A stretch of 64,000 nt of DNA from Actinomyces culturomici (GTDB lineage: Bacteria; Actinomycetota; Actinomycetes; Actinomycetales; Actinomycetaceae). How positions within the stretch are numbered: the first letter of the stretch is position 1; each line of letters opens with the position of its first letter. The notes beneath the pieces were generated by a model. It did no database searches. It saw nothing but the letters and a program-made list of their open reading frames with translations, and was not told where the DNA came from. Shown here one piece after another: positions 16,949 through 26,262 of the stretch. The position numbers and the translations under genes are program-made. The stretch covers positions 1,284,705 to 1,348,704 of the forward strand of contig NZ_LS991316.1 in the NCBI RefSeq assembly GCF_900499005.1, in the 5' to 3' direction.

Positions 16949-18454
16949 TCAGGCGAGCGCCGCCGTCAGCCTGTCGATGCGCGCGAGAACCTCGTCGCGC
17001 CCGAGGATCGCCATCGAGTCGACGACCGGGAGCGAGACGTTCGATCCCGTCATCGCGACGAACAACGGGCCGAAGGCGAAGCGCGGCTTGACGCCGAGCC
17101 CTTCGACGAGCGCCACGTCGAGCGCCGGCTTGATCGCCTCGGCGGTGAACTCCGGAAGCGCCGCGAGCGTCTCGCGGGCGGCCCGCAGGACCTCGGGGGC
17201 CGAATCCTTGAGCTTGGAGAACGCCTTCTCGTCGTAGGCGACGTCCTCGGCCCCCACGAAGAGGAACCGCATGAGCGGGCCGACCTCCCCGAGGAGCTGG
17301 ACGCGCGTCTGCGCGAGGGGGGCCGCGGCGTCGAGGATCTCGCGTTCCGCGTCGGAGAGCTCCTCGTACGCGGGGGCCGCAACGAGGCCCTCGCGAGAGA
17401 GGAAGGGGACGAGGCGTCCGCGGAAGTCGGCCGGATCGAGGCGCCGGATGTGCTCGGCGTTGATCGCGACGCACTTCTTGTAGTCGAAGCGCGCGGGGTT
17501 CGGGTTCACCTGCTCGATGTCGAAGGCGGAGGCGAGCTCGTCCATCGTGAAGATGTCGCGGTCGGGCGCGATCGACCAGCCGAGGAGGGCGAGGTAGTTG
17601 TTGAGGCCCTCGGGGATCATGCCGGCCTCCTTGTGGAGGAGGAGGTTCGACTCGGGGTCGCGCTTCGAGAGCTTCTTGTTCCCCTCCCCCATGACGTAGG
17701 GGAGGTGGCCGAAGCGGGGCATGAACTTGGCGACGCCGATCGCCTCGAGCGCCCGGTAGAGGACGATCTGGCGCGGGGTCGAGGAGAGGAGGTCCTCGCC
17801 GCGCAGGACGTGCGTGATCTCCATGAGGGCGTCGTCGATGGGGTTGACGAGCGTGTAGAGCGGGTGGCCGTTCGCACGGACGATGACGTAGTCCGGCACC
17901 GAGCCCGCCTTGAAGGTGATCTCGCCCCGGATGAGGTCGGTGAAGGTGATGTCCTCATCGGGCATGCGGATGCGGAGGACGGGCTCGCGCCCCTCGGCCT
18001 TGTACGCGGCGATCTGCTCGTCGCTGAGGTCGCGGTCGAAGCCGTCGTAGCCGAGCTTCGGGTCCTCGCCCTTGGCGCGGTGGCGCTCCTCGATCTCCTC
18101 GGGCGTCGAGTAGGACTCGTAGGCGTAGCCGGCCTCGAGGAGCTTCGCGGCGACGTCCCGGTAGACGTCCATGCGCTCGGACTGACGGTAGGGGCCGTGC
18201 GGGCCGCCCTTGTTCACGCCCTCGTCCCAGTCGAGGCCGAGCCACGCGAGGGAGTCGAGGATCTGGTCGAAGGACTCCTGGGAGTCACGGGCCGCGTCGG
18301 TGTCCTCGATGCGGAAGACGAAGGTGCCGCCGGTGTGCCGCGCGTACGCCCAGTTGAACAGGCAGGTGCGGACCATGCCCACGTGGGGGGTACCGGTCGG
18401 GGACGGGCAGAATCGAACGCGCACATCGGCGCCGGAGGCAGTCGTTTCACTCAT
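16949..18454 (-). CDS. gltX: glutamate--tRNA ligase
   Basis: A class I synthetase that charges tRNA-Glu. The 501-residue protein has the HIGH-like motif [21 protein letters not shown] near residues 14-34, [19 protein letters not shown], and the KMSKS-equivalent KLSKRD. The C-terminal half is the helical anticodon-binding domain. Actinobacteria often use the non-discriminating type that also charges tRNA-Gln and then depend on GatCAB; this cannot be settled from the window. tRNA-Glu and tRNA-Gln genes lie immediately downstream on the same strand. A TAGAAT box is 10 nt before the ATG, so the 5' leader would be very short. Confidence 0.96.
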   Translation of the reverse strand: MSETTASGADVRVRFCPSPTGTPHVGMVRTCLFNWAYARHTGGTFVFRIEDTDAARDSQESFDQILDSLAWLGLDWDEGVNKGGPHGPYRQSERMDVYRDVAAKLLEAGYAYESYSTPEEIEERHRAKGEDPKLGYDGFDRDLSDEQIAAYKAEGREPVLRIRMPDEDITFTDLIRGEITFKAGSVPDYVIVRANGHPLYTLVNPIDDALMEITHVLRGEDLLSSTPRQIVLYRALEAIGVAKFMPRFGHLPYVMGEGNKKLSKRDPESNLLLHKEAGMIPEGLNNYLALLGWSIAPDRDIFTMDELASAFDIEQVNPNPARFDYKKCVAINAEHIRRLDPADFRGRLVPFLSREGLVAAPAYEELSDAEREILDAAAPLAQTRVQLLGEVGPLMRFLFVGAEDVAYDEKAFSKLKDSAPEVLRAARETLAALPEFTAEAIKPALDVALVEGLGVKPRFAFGPLFVAMTGSNVSLPVVDSMAILGRDEVLARIDRLTAALA

Positions 18455-18648
18455 GGTGACGCCGATTCTACTCGCCCGCCACCCCGCCCTTGGGCCCGGA
18501 TCCCGGGCGTTCCCGAGCCCTTCCCCACACCTCGGGCCGCCCCTCCCCCGGGCCCGTGACGCGTTCCCGAGCGACGACGCTCGACGAGGGCGCGACGGGG
18601 GCGCGGTAGCCTGGCGGGGTTTCATCGTCGACTCGGAAGGATCGCCCC

Positions 18649-19836
18649 GTGACCATTCGGACTTTCAGCCCCGAGGAGCTGCGCAGGATCGGCTCCCTCA
18701 AGTGGACCGGAATCACCCGGAGGAACGGGGCGCCGACGATCGGCGCATGGGTCGCGGAGATGGACTTCGGGACGTCCCCGATCGTGGCGGACGCGATGAA
18801 GACGGCGATCGACGACGGCCTGCTGGGCTACCAGCCGCGCTGGCTCGCATCGAGGATCGCCGAGGCGACGAGCGTCTTCCAGGCCGAGCGCTTCGGCTGG
18901 GAGATCCCGGCCGAGTCCGTTCGCCTCTCCTCCGCGGTGCTGCCCGCGCTCGAGGCGACGATCCGGCACCTCGTGCGGCCCGGCGCTCCGGTCATCGTCC
19001 CGACGCCGGCGTACATGCCCTTCCTCACGATCCCGGGCGCTCTCGATCACCCGGTCATCGAGGTTCCGGCCCTGCGCGGGGACGCTGCCGCCGGGCGCGG
19101 CTGGGCGCTCGATCTCGAGGCGATCCGGACGGGCCTCGAGGCCGGCGCCGGCCTCGTCATCCTCTGCAACCCGTGGAACCCCGTGGGCCGAGTCCTCTCC
19201 GAGGAGGAGCTCCGCGCCCTCGACGCGGTCGTCGCCGACTTCGACGCCCTCGTCTTCTCCGACGAGATCCACTCCCCCCTCGTCCTCGACGAATCGACGC
19301 CGCTCATCTCCTACGCGCGCCTGGGCGCGCGGGCGGCCGCCCGGACGGTGACGGCGACGGCCGCGTCGAAGGGCTGGAACATCGCGGGCCTCCCGTCCGC
19401 GCAGGTGATCCTCCCCGACGAGGCGCTGCGCGAGCGCTGGGATGTCTTCGGCGAGGAACTCGCCCACGGCGCCTCGACGATCGGCACGGTCGGCGCGATC
19501 GCCGCCTACACCTCGCACGATCCGTGGCAGGACGAGGTCCGCGAGTACATCTCCGCGAACGTCGAGGCCGTCGAGGTCGCGATCGCGAATTCCCCGATCG
19601 AGTTCACGAGGCCGGAGGGCACCTACCTCGCGTGGTGGGGGTTCGAGGGCCTCGGGCTCGGCGAATCGCCCGCACGGGCGCTCCGCGAGTTCGCGGGGAT
19701 CGCGGCGAACGACGGCAAGACGCTCGGGCGGGACTGGTCGCAGTGGGCGCGGATCAACCTCGCGACCTCGCACGAGGTCGTCGCCGAGATCATCGAGCGC
19801 TCGCTCAACCTCATCGCGGGCGCCTCGCTCGGCTGA
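18649..19836 (+). CDS. MalY/PatB-type PLP aminotransferase or cystathionine beta-lyase
   Basis: This 395-residue fold-type I PLP enzyme has the class I/II aminotransferase motifs [44 protein letters not shown] and the PLP lysine in [14 protein letters not shown]. The AEMDF and CNPWNPxG signatures mark the MalY/PatB group, whose members act as C-S lyases on cystathionine or cysteine or as aminotransferases. GTG at 18649 is chosen, with GGAAGG 8 nt upstream. It is convergent with the FAH gene, and the terminator stem overlaps its last codons. Confidence 0.85.
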   Translation: MTIRTFSPEELRRIGSLKWTGITRRNGAPTIGAWVAEMDFGTSPIVADAMKTAIDDGLLGYQPRWLASRIAEATSVFQAERFGWEIPAESVRLSSAVLPALEATIRHLVRPGAPVIVPTPAYMPFLTIPGALDHPVIEVPALRGDAAAGRGWALDLEAIRTGLEAGAGLVILCNPWNPVGRVLSEEELRALDAVVADFDALVFSDEIHSPLVLDESTPLISYARLGARAAARTVTATAASKGWNIAGLPSAQVILPDEALRERWDVFGEELAHGASTIGTVGAIAAYTSHDPWQDEVREYISANVEAVEVAIANSPIEFTRPEGTYLAWWGFEGLGLGESPARALREFAGIAANDGKTLGRDWSQWARINLATSHEVVAEIIERSLNLIAGASLG

Positions 19837-19849
19837 GCGAGGCGCCCGC
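19816..19849. terminator. bidirectional stem-loop overlapping the end of the MalY-type gene
   Basis: GCGGGCGCCTCGCTC pairs perfectly over 15 bp with GAGCGAGGCGCCCGC around a GGCT loop. The left arm encodes the last residues of the plus-strand gene and the stop lies at the start of the right arm. It serves the convergent FAH gene as well. Confidence 0.7.
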
Positions 19850-19873
19850 GACGGGTGGTCTCGAGGGGATCCG

Positions 19874-20650
19874 TCAGGCGTCGACGACCGGGTTCGAGAG
19901 CGTTCCGATGCCCTCGATCGTCACTTCGACGCGCTGGCCCGCCTCGATCGGGCCGACGCCGGCGGGCGTGCCGGTGATGACGACGTCGCCGGGGAGCAGC
20001 GTGAAGACGGTCGACACGTAGGCGATGAGCTCGCGGACCGGCGTGATCATGTGCGCGGTCGTGTCGTCCTGGCGGATCTCGCCGTCGACGCGGGTCGTCA
20101 CCCGGAGGTTCTCGACGTCGAGGGCGGGGTCGACGGTGATCCACGGGCCGAGCGGGCACGACGAGTCGAAGCCCTTCGCCCGGGTCCACTGCCCATCCGT
20201 CCGCTGGCAGTCGCGGGCGGTGACGTCGTTCGCCACCGTGTATCCGAGGATCACCCGATCGACCTCGTCGACGGGGACGTTCTTCGCGAGGGACTTGATG
20301 ACGACGGCGAGCTCGCCCTCGTGGTGGACCTCGTTCGACCAGCTCGGGCGGACGATCGGATCATCTGGGCCGATGACGGACGTGTTCGGCTTGAGGAAGA
20401 TCACCGGCTTGGCGGGAGCCTCGCCGCCCATCTCGCGGGCGTGCTCGGCGTAGTTCTTCCCGATGCCGACGACCTTGGAGCGCGGGATCACCGGGGAGAG
20501 GAGGCGCACCTCGTCGAGTTCGACGATGCGGCCGTCGGGTTCGACCGGGTTGAAGAGGGGGTCGCCCTTGAGGACGACGATGCGGGTCGAGCCCTCCTCG
20601 AGGGCGCCGTAGCGGGGGGAGTCTCCATAGGAGAAGCGCACGATTCTCAT
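19874..20650 (-). CDS. fumarylacetoacetate hydrolase family protein
   Basis: This 258-residue protein has the FAH catalytic region: VGIGKNYAEHAREMG, KPNTSVIGPDDPI, the metal ligands in EVHHEGELAVVI (two Glu) and NDVTARDCQ (Asp), and GDVVITGTPAGVGP near the end. Members hydrolyse or decarboxylate acylpyruvates such as oxaloacetate, or open catabolic ring products; the substrate is not set here. It is often found near gltX and leuCD in actinobacteria. The ATG at 20650 lacks a ribosome site but has TAGGCT 7 nt upstream. Confidence 0.87.
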   Translation of the reverse strand: MRIVRFSYGDSPRYGALEEGSTRIVVLKGDPLFNPVEPDGRIVELDEVRLLSPVIPRSKVVGIGKNYAEHAREMGGEAPAKPVIFLKPNTSVIGPDDPIVRPSWSNEVHHEGELAVVIKSLAKNVPVDEVDRVILGYTVANDVTARDCQRTDGQWTRAKGFDSSCPLGPWITVDPALDVENLRVTTRVDGEIRQDDTTAHMITPVRELIAYVSTVFTLLPGDVVITGTPAGVGPIEAGQRVEVTIEGIGTLSNPVVDA

Positions 20651-20657
20651 GGCGGTG

Positions 20658-20663
20658 AGCCTA
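20658..20663 (-). promoter_or_regulatory. -10 box (TAGGCT) of the leaderless FAH-family gene
   Basis: Seven bases separate the hexamer from the ATG; no Shine-Dalgarno motif is present. Confidence 0.45.
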
Positions 20664-20710
20664 GTCGTTCGGGGCTCCGCGGGCGGTGCAAGGCCGCGAC
20701 GGAACGCCAC

Positions 20711-20742
20711 GGGGGCGGAGGGGACTCGCCCCCTCCGCCCCC
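20711..20742 (-). terminator. stem-loop after the AgcS symporter gene
   Basis: GGGGGCGGAGGGG pairs with CCCCTCCGCCCCC (13 bp, perfect), 24 nt past the stop. Confidence 0.65.
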
Positions 20743-20766
20743 GTCGAGCGGAAGCGCCCGACCTCG

Positions 20767-22248
20767 TCAGCGCGTCTCGGAGAGAACCGCCGCGCGCGAC
20801 CACGAATCCGTCGGGACGTCGCCGGGCAGGAGCGGGTTGCCCTCGCCGATGAAGACCGGCTCGCCGACGCCCTCCTTGCGCTGCTTCTCGAAGTCGCGCA
20901 GGGCGCCGAGGCCCCACTTCGAGAGCCAGAGGAGCGCGACGAGGTTCGTCACCGTCATGATCGCCATCGCGATGTCGACCGAGTTCCACACGAGGTCGAG
21001 GGAGGCGAGGGCACCGATGACGACGGAGGCGACGGAGATGACGCGGACGACCCAAGTCGCGACCTTCGAGTCGGTGACGAAGGTCATGTTCGTCTCCGAG
21101 TAGACGTAGGCGGCGATGATCGACGAGTACGCGAGGACGAAGATGAGGACGGCCATCGGCATGATCGTCCAGTTCCCGAGCTCGTTGGCGACCGCGAGGG
21201 TCGTGAGGTTCGCGGGGTTGACGCCCTCGGCGCCCCAGACGTCGGGGCCGGCGATGAGGATGACGAACGCGGTCGCGGTGCAGACGATGATCGTGTCGAT
21301 GAAGACGCCGAGCGACTGGATGAGGCCCTGGCTCACCGGGTGCGCGACGGTCGCGGTCGCGGCGGCGTTCGGGGCGGTGCCCTGGCCGGCCTCGTTGGAG
21401 AAGAGGCCGCGCTTCGTGCCGTTGATGATCGCGGCGAGGACGCCGCCGCCGAGGCCTCCCGCGATCGGGGCGGGGGCGAAGGCGCCCGCGACGATCTGGC
21501 CGAGGACCGGGAGGAACTGCCCGATGTTCATGACGACGATGATCGCGACCATGATGACGTAGATCGTCGCCATGATCGGGGCCATCCACTCGGTGACGCG
21601 GGCGACGGTGCGGATGCCGCCGAAGATCACCATCGCGGAGAAGACGAAGAGGAGCGCGGCGATCGACAGCTGCGCCTCGGTGAGGCCCCAGAACACGGGG
21701 GCCGCGCCCGTCGTCCCGAGGGCGGAGAGGAGGGTGCCGGCGATCGCGTTCGACTGGACCGAGGTGATGACGAACGCGCAGGTGACGACCGTGATGATCG
21801 CGAAGATCGAGGCGAGGACCTTGTTCTTCATGCCGAGCTTGATGTAGTAGGCGGGGCCCCCGCGGAACGTGCCGTCGGCGGCGCGGACCTTGAAGACCTG
21901 AGCGAGGGTCGCCTCGAAGAACGCCGTCGCCATGCCGACGAGGGCGACGATCCACATCCAGAAGATCGCGCCGGGGCCGCCCATGAGGAGGGCGGCGGCG
22001 ACGCCGAAGACGTTGCCGACGCCGACGCGCGCGGCGAGCGAGATCGTGAAGGCCTGGAAGGACGAGATGCCGCCCTTCGCGCCCTGCCGCGATCCGGTGA
22101 CCGTGCGGAGCATCGTGCCGAGGTGGCGGAACTGCAGTCCGCGCGAGGCGATCGTGAGGAAGAGCCCGGTGCCGACGAGGACCCAGACCGTCACGTGCAA
22201 GGTGAGCCAGTCCGCGACCGCCAGAATTCCGTTCGCAAGATCGTCCAC
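20767..22248 (-). CDS. sodium:alanine/glycine symporter (AGCS family)
   Basis: This 493-residue inner-membrane protein has about 11 hydrophobic helices. Family motifs include GGISSFQAFTISLAARVGVGNVFGVAAAL, the loop with PAYYIKLGM, and NGTKRGLFSNEAGQGTAPNAAATA. It imports alanine or glycine with Na+. The GTG at 22248 is supported by AAGGAG with a 7-nt spacer, and the protein then starts at a normal family position. It is divergent from the helicase gene. The C-terminal tail of about 40 residues is cytosolic and polar. Confidence 0.93.
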   Translation of the reverse strand: MDDLANGILAVADWLTLHVTVWVLVGTGLFLTIASRGLQFRHLGTMLRTVTGSRQGAKGGISSFQAFTISLAARVGVGNVFGVAAALLMGGPGAIFWMWIVALVGMATAFFEATLAQVFKVRAADGTFRGGPAYYIKLGMKNKVLASIFAIITVVTCAFVITSVQSNAIAGTLLSALGTTGAAPVFWGLTEAQLSIAALLFVFSAMVIFGGIRTVARVTEWMAPIMATIYVIMVAIIVVMNIGQFLPVLGQIVAGAFAPAPIAGGLGGGVLAAIINGTKRGLFSNEAGQGTAPNAAATATVAHPVSQGLIQSLGVFIDTIIVCTATAFVILIAGPDVWGAEGVNPANLTTLAVANELGNWTIMPMAVLIFVLAYSSIIAAYVYSETNMTFVTDSKVATWVVRVISVASVVIGALASLDLVWNSVDIAMAIMTVTNLVALLWLSKWGLGALRDFEKQRKEGVGEPVFIGEGNPLLPGDVPTDSWSRAAVLSETR

Positions 22249-22365
22249 GTCGCACTCCTTTCTCTTCCACCGGCGAGGTGGGTTTCCTGATGGGACCCGA
22301 GAAGGATGCCACCGACGAGGGCGGGGCCGCGCATCGATCCAGCAGGTGGGCGCTCGCGCTTCCGC

Positions 22366-22371
22366 GATAAT
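22366..22371 (+). promoter_or_regulatory. -10 box (GATAAT) of the leaderless helicase gene
   Basis: The hexamer ends 6 nt before the ATG at 22378, so the A of ATG is the expected first transcribed base. No ribosome site is present and no clear -35 is seen. Confidence 0.5.
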
Positions 22372-22377
22372 GGGCGC

Positions 22378-25041
22378 ATGACGGCTTCCCTCAACGCGCT
22401 CCTCGACGACCTCGAGGACGACGGACTCCTCGACGACGCCGACGCCCTCTACACGGCCTTCGCCTCGTGGGCGGAGTCGACGGGGCGCCCGCTCTACCCG
22501 CATCAGGAGGAGTCGCTCCTCGCGATCCTCTCGGGGTCGCACGTCATCGCGGCGACGCCGACCGGATCGGGCAAGTCGATGATCGCCCTCGCCGCGCACT
22601 TCGTGTCGATGGCGCACGGGGGCCGCAGCTACTACACGGCGCCCCTCAAGGCGCTCGTCTCGGAGAAGTTCTTCGACCTCGTCGCCCTCTTCGGGGCTCA
22701 GAACGTCGGGATGATCACCGGCGACGTCTCCCTCAACGCGAAGGCGCCGATCATCTGCTGCACGGCTGAGATCCTCGCGAACCAGGCGCTGCGCGACGGG
22801 CCGCGCCTCGACGCCGACATGGTCGTCATGGATGAGTTCCACTTCTACGGCGACCCTCAGCGGGGCTGGGCCTGGCAGGTGCCGCTCCTCGAGCTGACGA
22901 CGCCCCAATTCGTCGCGATGTCCGCGACGCTCGGCGACACGTCCCGCTTCGAGAGGGCCTGGAAGGAGCGGACCGGACGCGAGGTCGCCCTCGTCGACGA
23001 CGCGGAGCGCCCGGTCCCCCTCGAGTTCGAGTACGTCGTCGACCGCCTCGAGGACACGGTCGAGCGCCTCCTCGCCGAGGGCCGTTGGCCCGTGTACATC
23101 GTCCACTTCGCTCAGAAGGACGCGGTGACGACCGCCCGGTCCTTCGACAAGTCGAAGCTCGTCGACGACGAGAAGCGCAAGAGGATCGCGGCGGAGCTCT
23201 CGACGGTCTCCTTCGGCCGCGGCTTCGGTCAGACCCTCAAGGGGCTGCTCGCCCAGGGGATCGGCGTTCATCACGCGGGGATGCTCCCCCGCTACCGCAG
23301 GCTCGTCGAGCGCCTCACCCAGCAGGGGCTCCTCCCCATCGTCTGCGGAACCGACACGCTCGGCGTCGGCATCAACGTCCCGATCCGCACGGTCCTCCTC
23401 ACGTCGCTCGTGAAGTTCGACGGGGAGCGCATGCGTCACCTCTCGGCGCGCGAGTTCCACCAGATCGCTGGTCGCGCGGGGCGCGCGGGCTTCGACACGG
23501 TCGGGTTCGTCCGCGTCCTCGCGCCCGAGCACGAGGTCGAGGCGGCCCGCGAGCGCGCGCGGCTCACCGCCGCCGAGGAGGCCGCCCGGGACGCCCGCGA
23601 ACTCAAGCGGGCGAAGAAGAAGCAGGCGAAAAAGCGGAAGGGCCCGGCCGAGGGAACGATCTCGTGGACGAAGGGGACCTTCGAGCGTCTCGCGGGCGAA
23701 TCCCCCGAGCAACTCCGCTCCCGTTTCGCCCTCACGCACTCGATGGTCCTCAACGTCCTTGCGGGCGCCGAGGCAGCTGGCCGCGACCCCGGCGAGCACC
23801 TTCTTCTCCTCGCGCGCACCAACGACGACCTCCCGCAGGAGGCGAATCCGCATCTGCGCCGCCTCGGCGAGATCTACACGTCGATGCGCATCGCCGGCGT
23901 CGTCGAGCACGCCTCATCGGCGACGGCCGCGGCCGACGGGCGCCCGCGTCTGCGCGCGGCGACGGACCTGCCCGACGAGTTCGCCCTCAATCAGCCGCTC
24001 TCCCCCTTCGCGCTCGCGGCGATGGACCTCCTCGATCCGGACTCCCCGTCCTTCGCTCTCGACGTCGTCTCCGTCGTCGAGTCGGTCCTCGAGGATCCCC
24101 GTCCGCTCCTCTTCGCCCAGCGCTCCGCCGCGAAGGGCGAGGCCGTCGCCGCGATGAAGGCCGAGGGAATGGAGTACGAGGAGCGGATTGAGGCGCTCGA
24201 GGAGGTGACATGGCCGAGGCCGCTCGCCGAGCTCCTCGAGTCGGCGTTCACGACCTACGTGAAGGCGAATCCCTGGGTCGGCGACCTCGAGATCTCCCCG
24301 AAGTCGGTCGTCAGGGAGATGGTCGAGAACGCGATGACCTTCACGGAGCTCGTCTCCCGCTACGACATCGGGCGCTCCGAGGGCGTCGTCCTCCGCTACC
24401 TCACCGACGCCTACCGGGCGATGCGCCAGGTGATCCCCGATTCGGCGATGACCCCGGAGGTCGAGTCGATCATCGAGTGGCTCGGTGCGCTCATCCGCGC
24501 GGTCGACTCGTCCCTCCTCGACGAGTGGGAGGCGCTCGCCGAGGGCCGCGAGATGTCCGCCGACGCGCAGACCGTCGGCTCCGAGCTCGCCTACGGCGCC
24601 GACGAGGACGGGACCGTCTCCTTCACGGCGAACCTGCACGCCCTGCGCACCGCGGTGCGGACCGCGCTCTTTCACCGCGTCGAGCTCATGAGCCGCGACG
24701 CCGTCGCGGCGCTCGGGCGCGAGGACGGGGCCTCCGGCTGGGACGAGTCGAAGTGGGACGAGGCCCTCGGCCGCTACTGGGCCGAGTACGACTGGATCGG
24801 CATCGATCAGGCGGCGCGCTCCGCCTCCCTCTGCGCTCTCGACGAGTCGCCCTCCCAGGCGGATCTCGACGCCGCCGGCGCGGACGTCGATGCTGCGTCG
24901 GGCCGCTATTGGCTCGCGACGCAGACGCTCCTCGACCCGAATGGCGACGGCGATTGGCGGATCACCGCGCTCGTCGACCTCGCCGAGTCCGATCGGCGCG
25001 GGAGCGTCGATCTGCGGATCCTCGCCGTCGGGCCGCGGTGA
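22378..25041 (+). CDS. DEAD/DEAH-box helicase with DUF3516 C-terminal domain
   Basis: This 887-residue superfamily 2 helicase has Walker A TPTGSGKS (60-67), the DEFH box (152-155), MSATL, and motif VI QIAGRAGRAGFD. An HSPAG-like VHHAGMLPRYRR precedes it, as in Ski2/Hel308 enzymes. A basic linker (RELKRAKKKQAKKRKGP) leads into a ~430-residue C-terminal region of the DUF3516 type. Members are common in actinobacteria, with a poorly defined role in RNA or DNA unwinding. It is probably leaderless. The GIY-YIG gene starts 7 nt downstream, so the two may be one transcript. Confidence 0.9.
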   Translation: MTASLNALLDDLEDDGLLDDADALYTAFASWAESTGRPLYPHQEESLLAILSGSHVIAATPTGSGKSMIALAAHFVSMAHGGRSYYTAPLKALVSEKFFDLVALFGAQNVGMITGDVSLNAKAPIICCTAEILANQALRDGPRLDADMVVMDEFHFYGDPQRGWAWQVPLLELTTPQFVAMSATLGDTSRFERAWKERTGREVALVDDAERPVPLEFEYVVDRLEDTVERLLAEGRWPVYIVHFAQKDAVTTARSFDKSKLVDDEKRKRIAAELSTVSFGRGFGQTLKGLLAQGIGVHHAGMLPRYRRLVERLTQQGLLPIVCGTDTLGVGINVPIRTVLLTSLVKFDGERMRHLSAREFHQIAGRAGRAGFDTVGFVRVLAPEHEVEAARERARLTAAEEAARDARELKRAKKKQAKKRKGPAEGTISWTKGTFERLAGESPEQLRSRFALTHSMVLNVLAGAEAAGRDPGEHLLLLARTNDDLPQEANPHLRRLGEIYTSMRIAGVVEHASSATAAADGRPRLRAATDLPDEFALNQPLSPFALAAMDLLDPDSPSFALDVVSVVESVLEDPRPLLFAQRSAAKGEAVAAMKAEGMEYEERIEALEEVTWPRPLAELLESAFTTYVKANPWVGDLEISPKSVVREMVENAMTFTELVSRYDIGRSEGVVLRYLTDAYRAMRQVIPDSAMTPEVESIIEWLGALIRAVDSSLLDEWEALAEGREMSADAQTVGSELAYGADEDGTVSFTANLHALRTAVRTALFHRVELMSRDAVAALGREDGASGWDESKWDEALGRYWAEYDWIGIDQAARSASLCALDESPSQADLDAAGADVDAASGRYWLATQTLLDPNGDGDWRITALVDLAESDRRGSVDLRILAVGPR

Positions 25042-25048
25042 TCGCACG

Positions 25049-26092
25049 ATGGGCGAGAGCACCCCGATCTCGTACGACGTCCGCGAGCTCGAGAGCGTCG
25101 CGCCGATCTTCCGCTCGGGCGCGCGCGGAATCTATGTCCTCGTCTTCGCGAACGGTGAGCGCTATGTCGGTCAGACCGTTGACTTCACCCATCGCTTCGC
25201 GACGCATCGCCACGGGGGTCGGCATCACGCACCGTGGACCGACATCGTCGGCGTCGAGTTCCGGCGGATCGACGAGGGCGACCTCACCGGCGCTGAACGG
25301 GAGACGATCGCCCAGCAGCGCGCGCTCGGTCACCGACTGCGTAACAAGACGTGGAACTTCGACTTCGCCGGATCGAGTGCGCTCGACCACTGGATTCCGC
25401 CCGTCCAACAGGAGCACTGGTCGACGGGGGGCGGCGTTCGGGATCTCGCCGCCATCGCCTCCGCGGCGCGCAGGCCCAGCGGCCCCGAGCCGCGGCTCTT
25501 CACCGAACGACGAGGGCGAGCGTCATGGGCGTTCAATGAAGGGGACGAGCGCTGGACCGTGGCCGATCTCGTAGTCGCGGATCTCGCTGCCATCCTCGAC
25601 GCCATTCCCCAGATCGTCGAGCTCGAGGGGGAGTACTGGACGATCAGCGACTTTCCGAGCACCTCGGGCGGTCGTTTTGCCACACTCAACGCGGGATCCC
25701 TCGAGCTTCTCTACATTCCGCGATGGGAGGAGGAGCTGGGACAAGGGCCCGTGTGGACGAGGACGCCGTGCTCTCGTCTCAATCTTCTCCCGGGAACGTT
25801 CATCACCGACGAGGGCGAGTGGAACCCCGCCCTTCCCGACGAGGTCTTCGGATGGATCGCCGCGGCTGACCGAGTCGAGTACCCCATGACGTGGATGGAT
25901 CAGATCACCGTGCCCGTCGGCCTTCTGCCTGAGCTCATGGACATTGCGTTCATGCAGTCGGCGGTGCGACGAACGAGCCTCGCGCTCATGCGCAAGGGAC
26001 CGTCATCGATGTTCAAGCGATGGCATTCCCCCGAACTCGCCCGACGCGCCTACGAGGAGATCCTCATCGCGCACGATGACACTGTCGAATGA
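25049..26092 (+). CDS. GIY-YIG nuclease domain protein with unknown C-terminal region
   Basis: Of 347 residues, about 22-110 form a GIY-YIG domain: GIYVLVF (27-29 is GIY), ERYVGQT (YVG at 39-41), the Arg in THRFATHR and a downstream Glu in AERETIAQQR. These fit the catalytic Tyr, Arg and Glu of the fold. The remaining ~230 residues are rich in Trp and acidic residues (WTVADLVVADLAAIL, VELEGEYWTISDF, WNPALPDEVFGWIAA) and I do not recognise them. The gene directly follows the helicase (7 nt), suggesting a nucleic-acid role. Codon use looks less biased than in the neighbours, a possible sign of recent gain. Confidence 0.75.
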   Translation: MGESTPISYDVRELESVAPIFRSGARGIYVLVFANGERYVGQTVDFTHRFATHRHGGRHHAPWTDIVGVEFRRIDEGDLTGAERETIAQQRALGHRLRNKTWNFDFAGSSALDHWIPPVQQEHWSTGGGVRDLAAIASAARRPSGPEPRLFTERRGRASWAFNEGDERWTVADLVVADLAAILDAIPQIVELEGEYWTISDFPSTSGGRFATLNAGSLELLYIPRWEEELGQGPVWTRTPCSRLNLLPGTFITDEGEWNPALPDEVFGWIAAADRVEYPMTWMDQITVPVGLLPELMDIAFMQSAVRRTSLALMRKGPSSMFKRWHSPELARRAYEEILIAHDDTVE

Positions 26093-26124
26093 CCCAGAAA
26101 GTCCTCTTCACCTGCGACGACTAG

Positions 26125-26192
26125 CTCCTAGGGGAGGAATTGCAGACCTCCTAGGGGAGGAATTGCAGATGTTCTAGGGGAGGATTTGCAGA
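26125..26192 (+). repeat. three direct repeats with exact 23-bp period
   Basis: The units start at 26125, 26148 and 26171. Units 1 and 2 share CTCCTAGGGGAGG then AATTGCAGA; unit 3 differs by G-T-T at the start and ATTTGCAGA. They lie between the GIY-YIG stop and the CapA-like gene. Iteron-like or operator-like spacing is possible; no protein is assigned to them. Confidence 0.85.
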
Positions 26193-26250
26193 ATCCGCGT
26201 TCGAAACCGGGCCGACCGGCGGGACGTATCGCGGAATGGGAGAGCCCCGA

Positions 26251-26256
26251 TACCAT
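26251..26256 (+). promoter_or_regulatory. -10 box (TACCAT) of the leaderless CapA-like gene
   Basis: The hexamer ends 6 nt before the GTG at 26263. The upstream in-frame ATG at 26236 would precede the promoter, so GTG is the better start. Confidence 0.5.
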
Positions 26257-26262
26257 GGGCCT

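Noticed and set aside
26125-26192. CRISPR or integrase attachment site
   Set aside because: Repeats are contiguous with 1-nt joins, no spacers and no integrase nearby.
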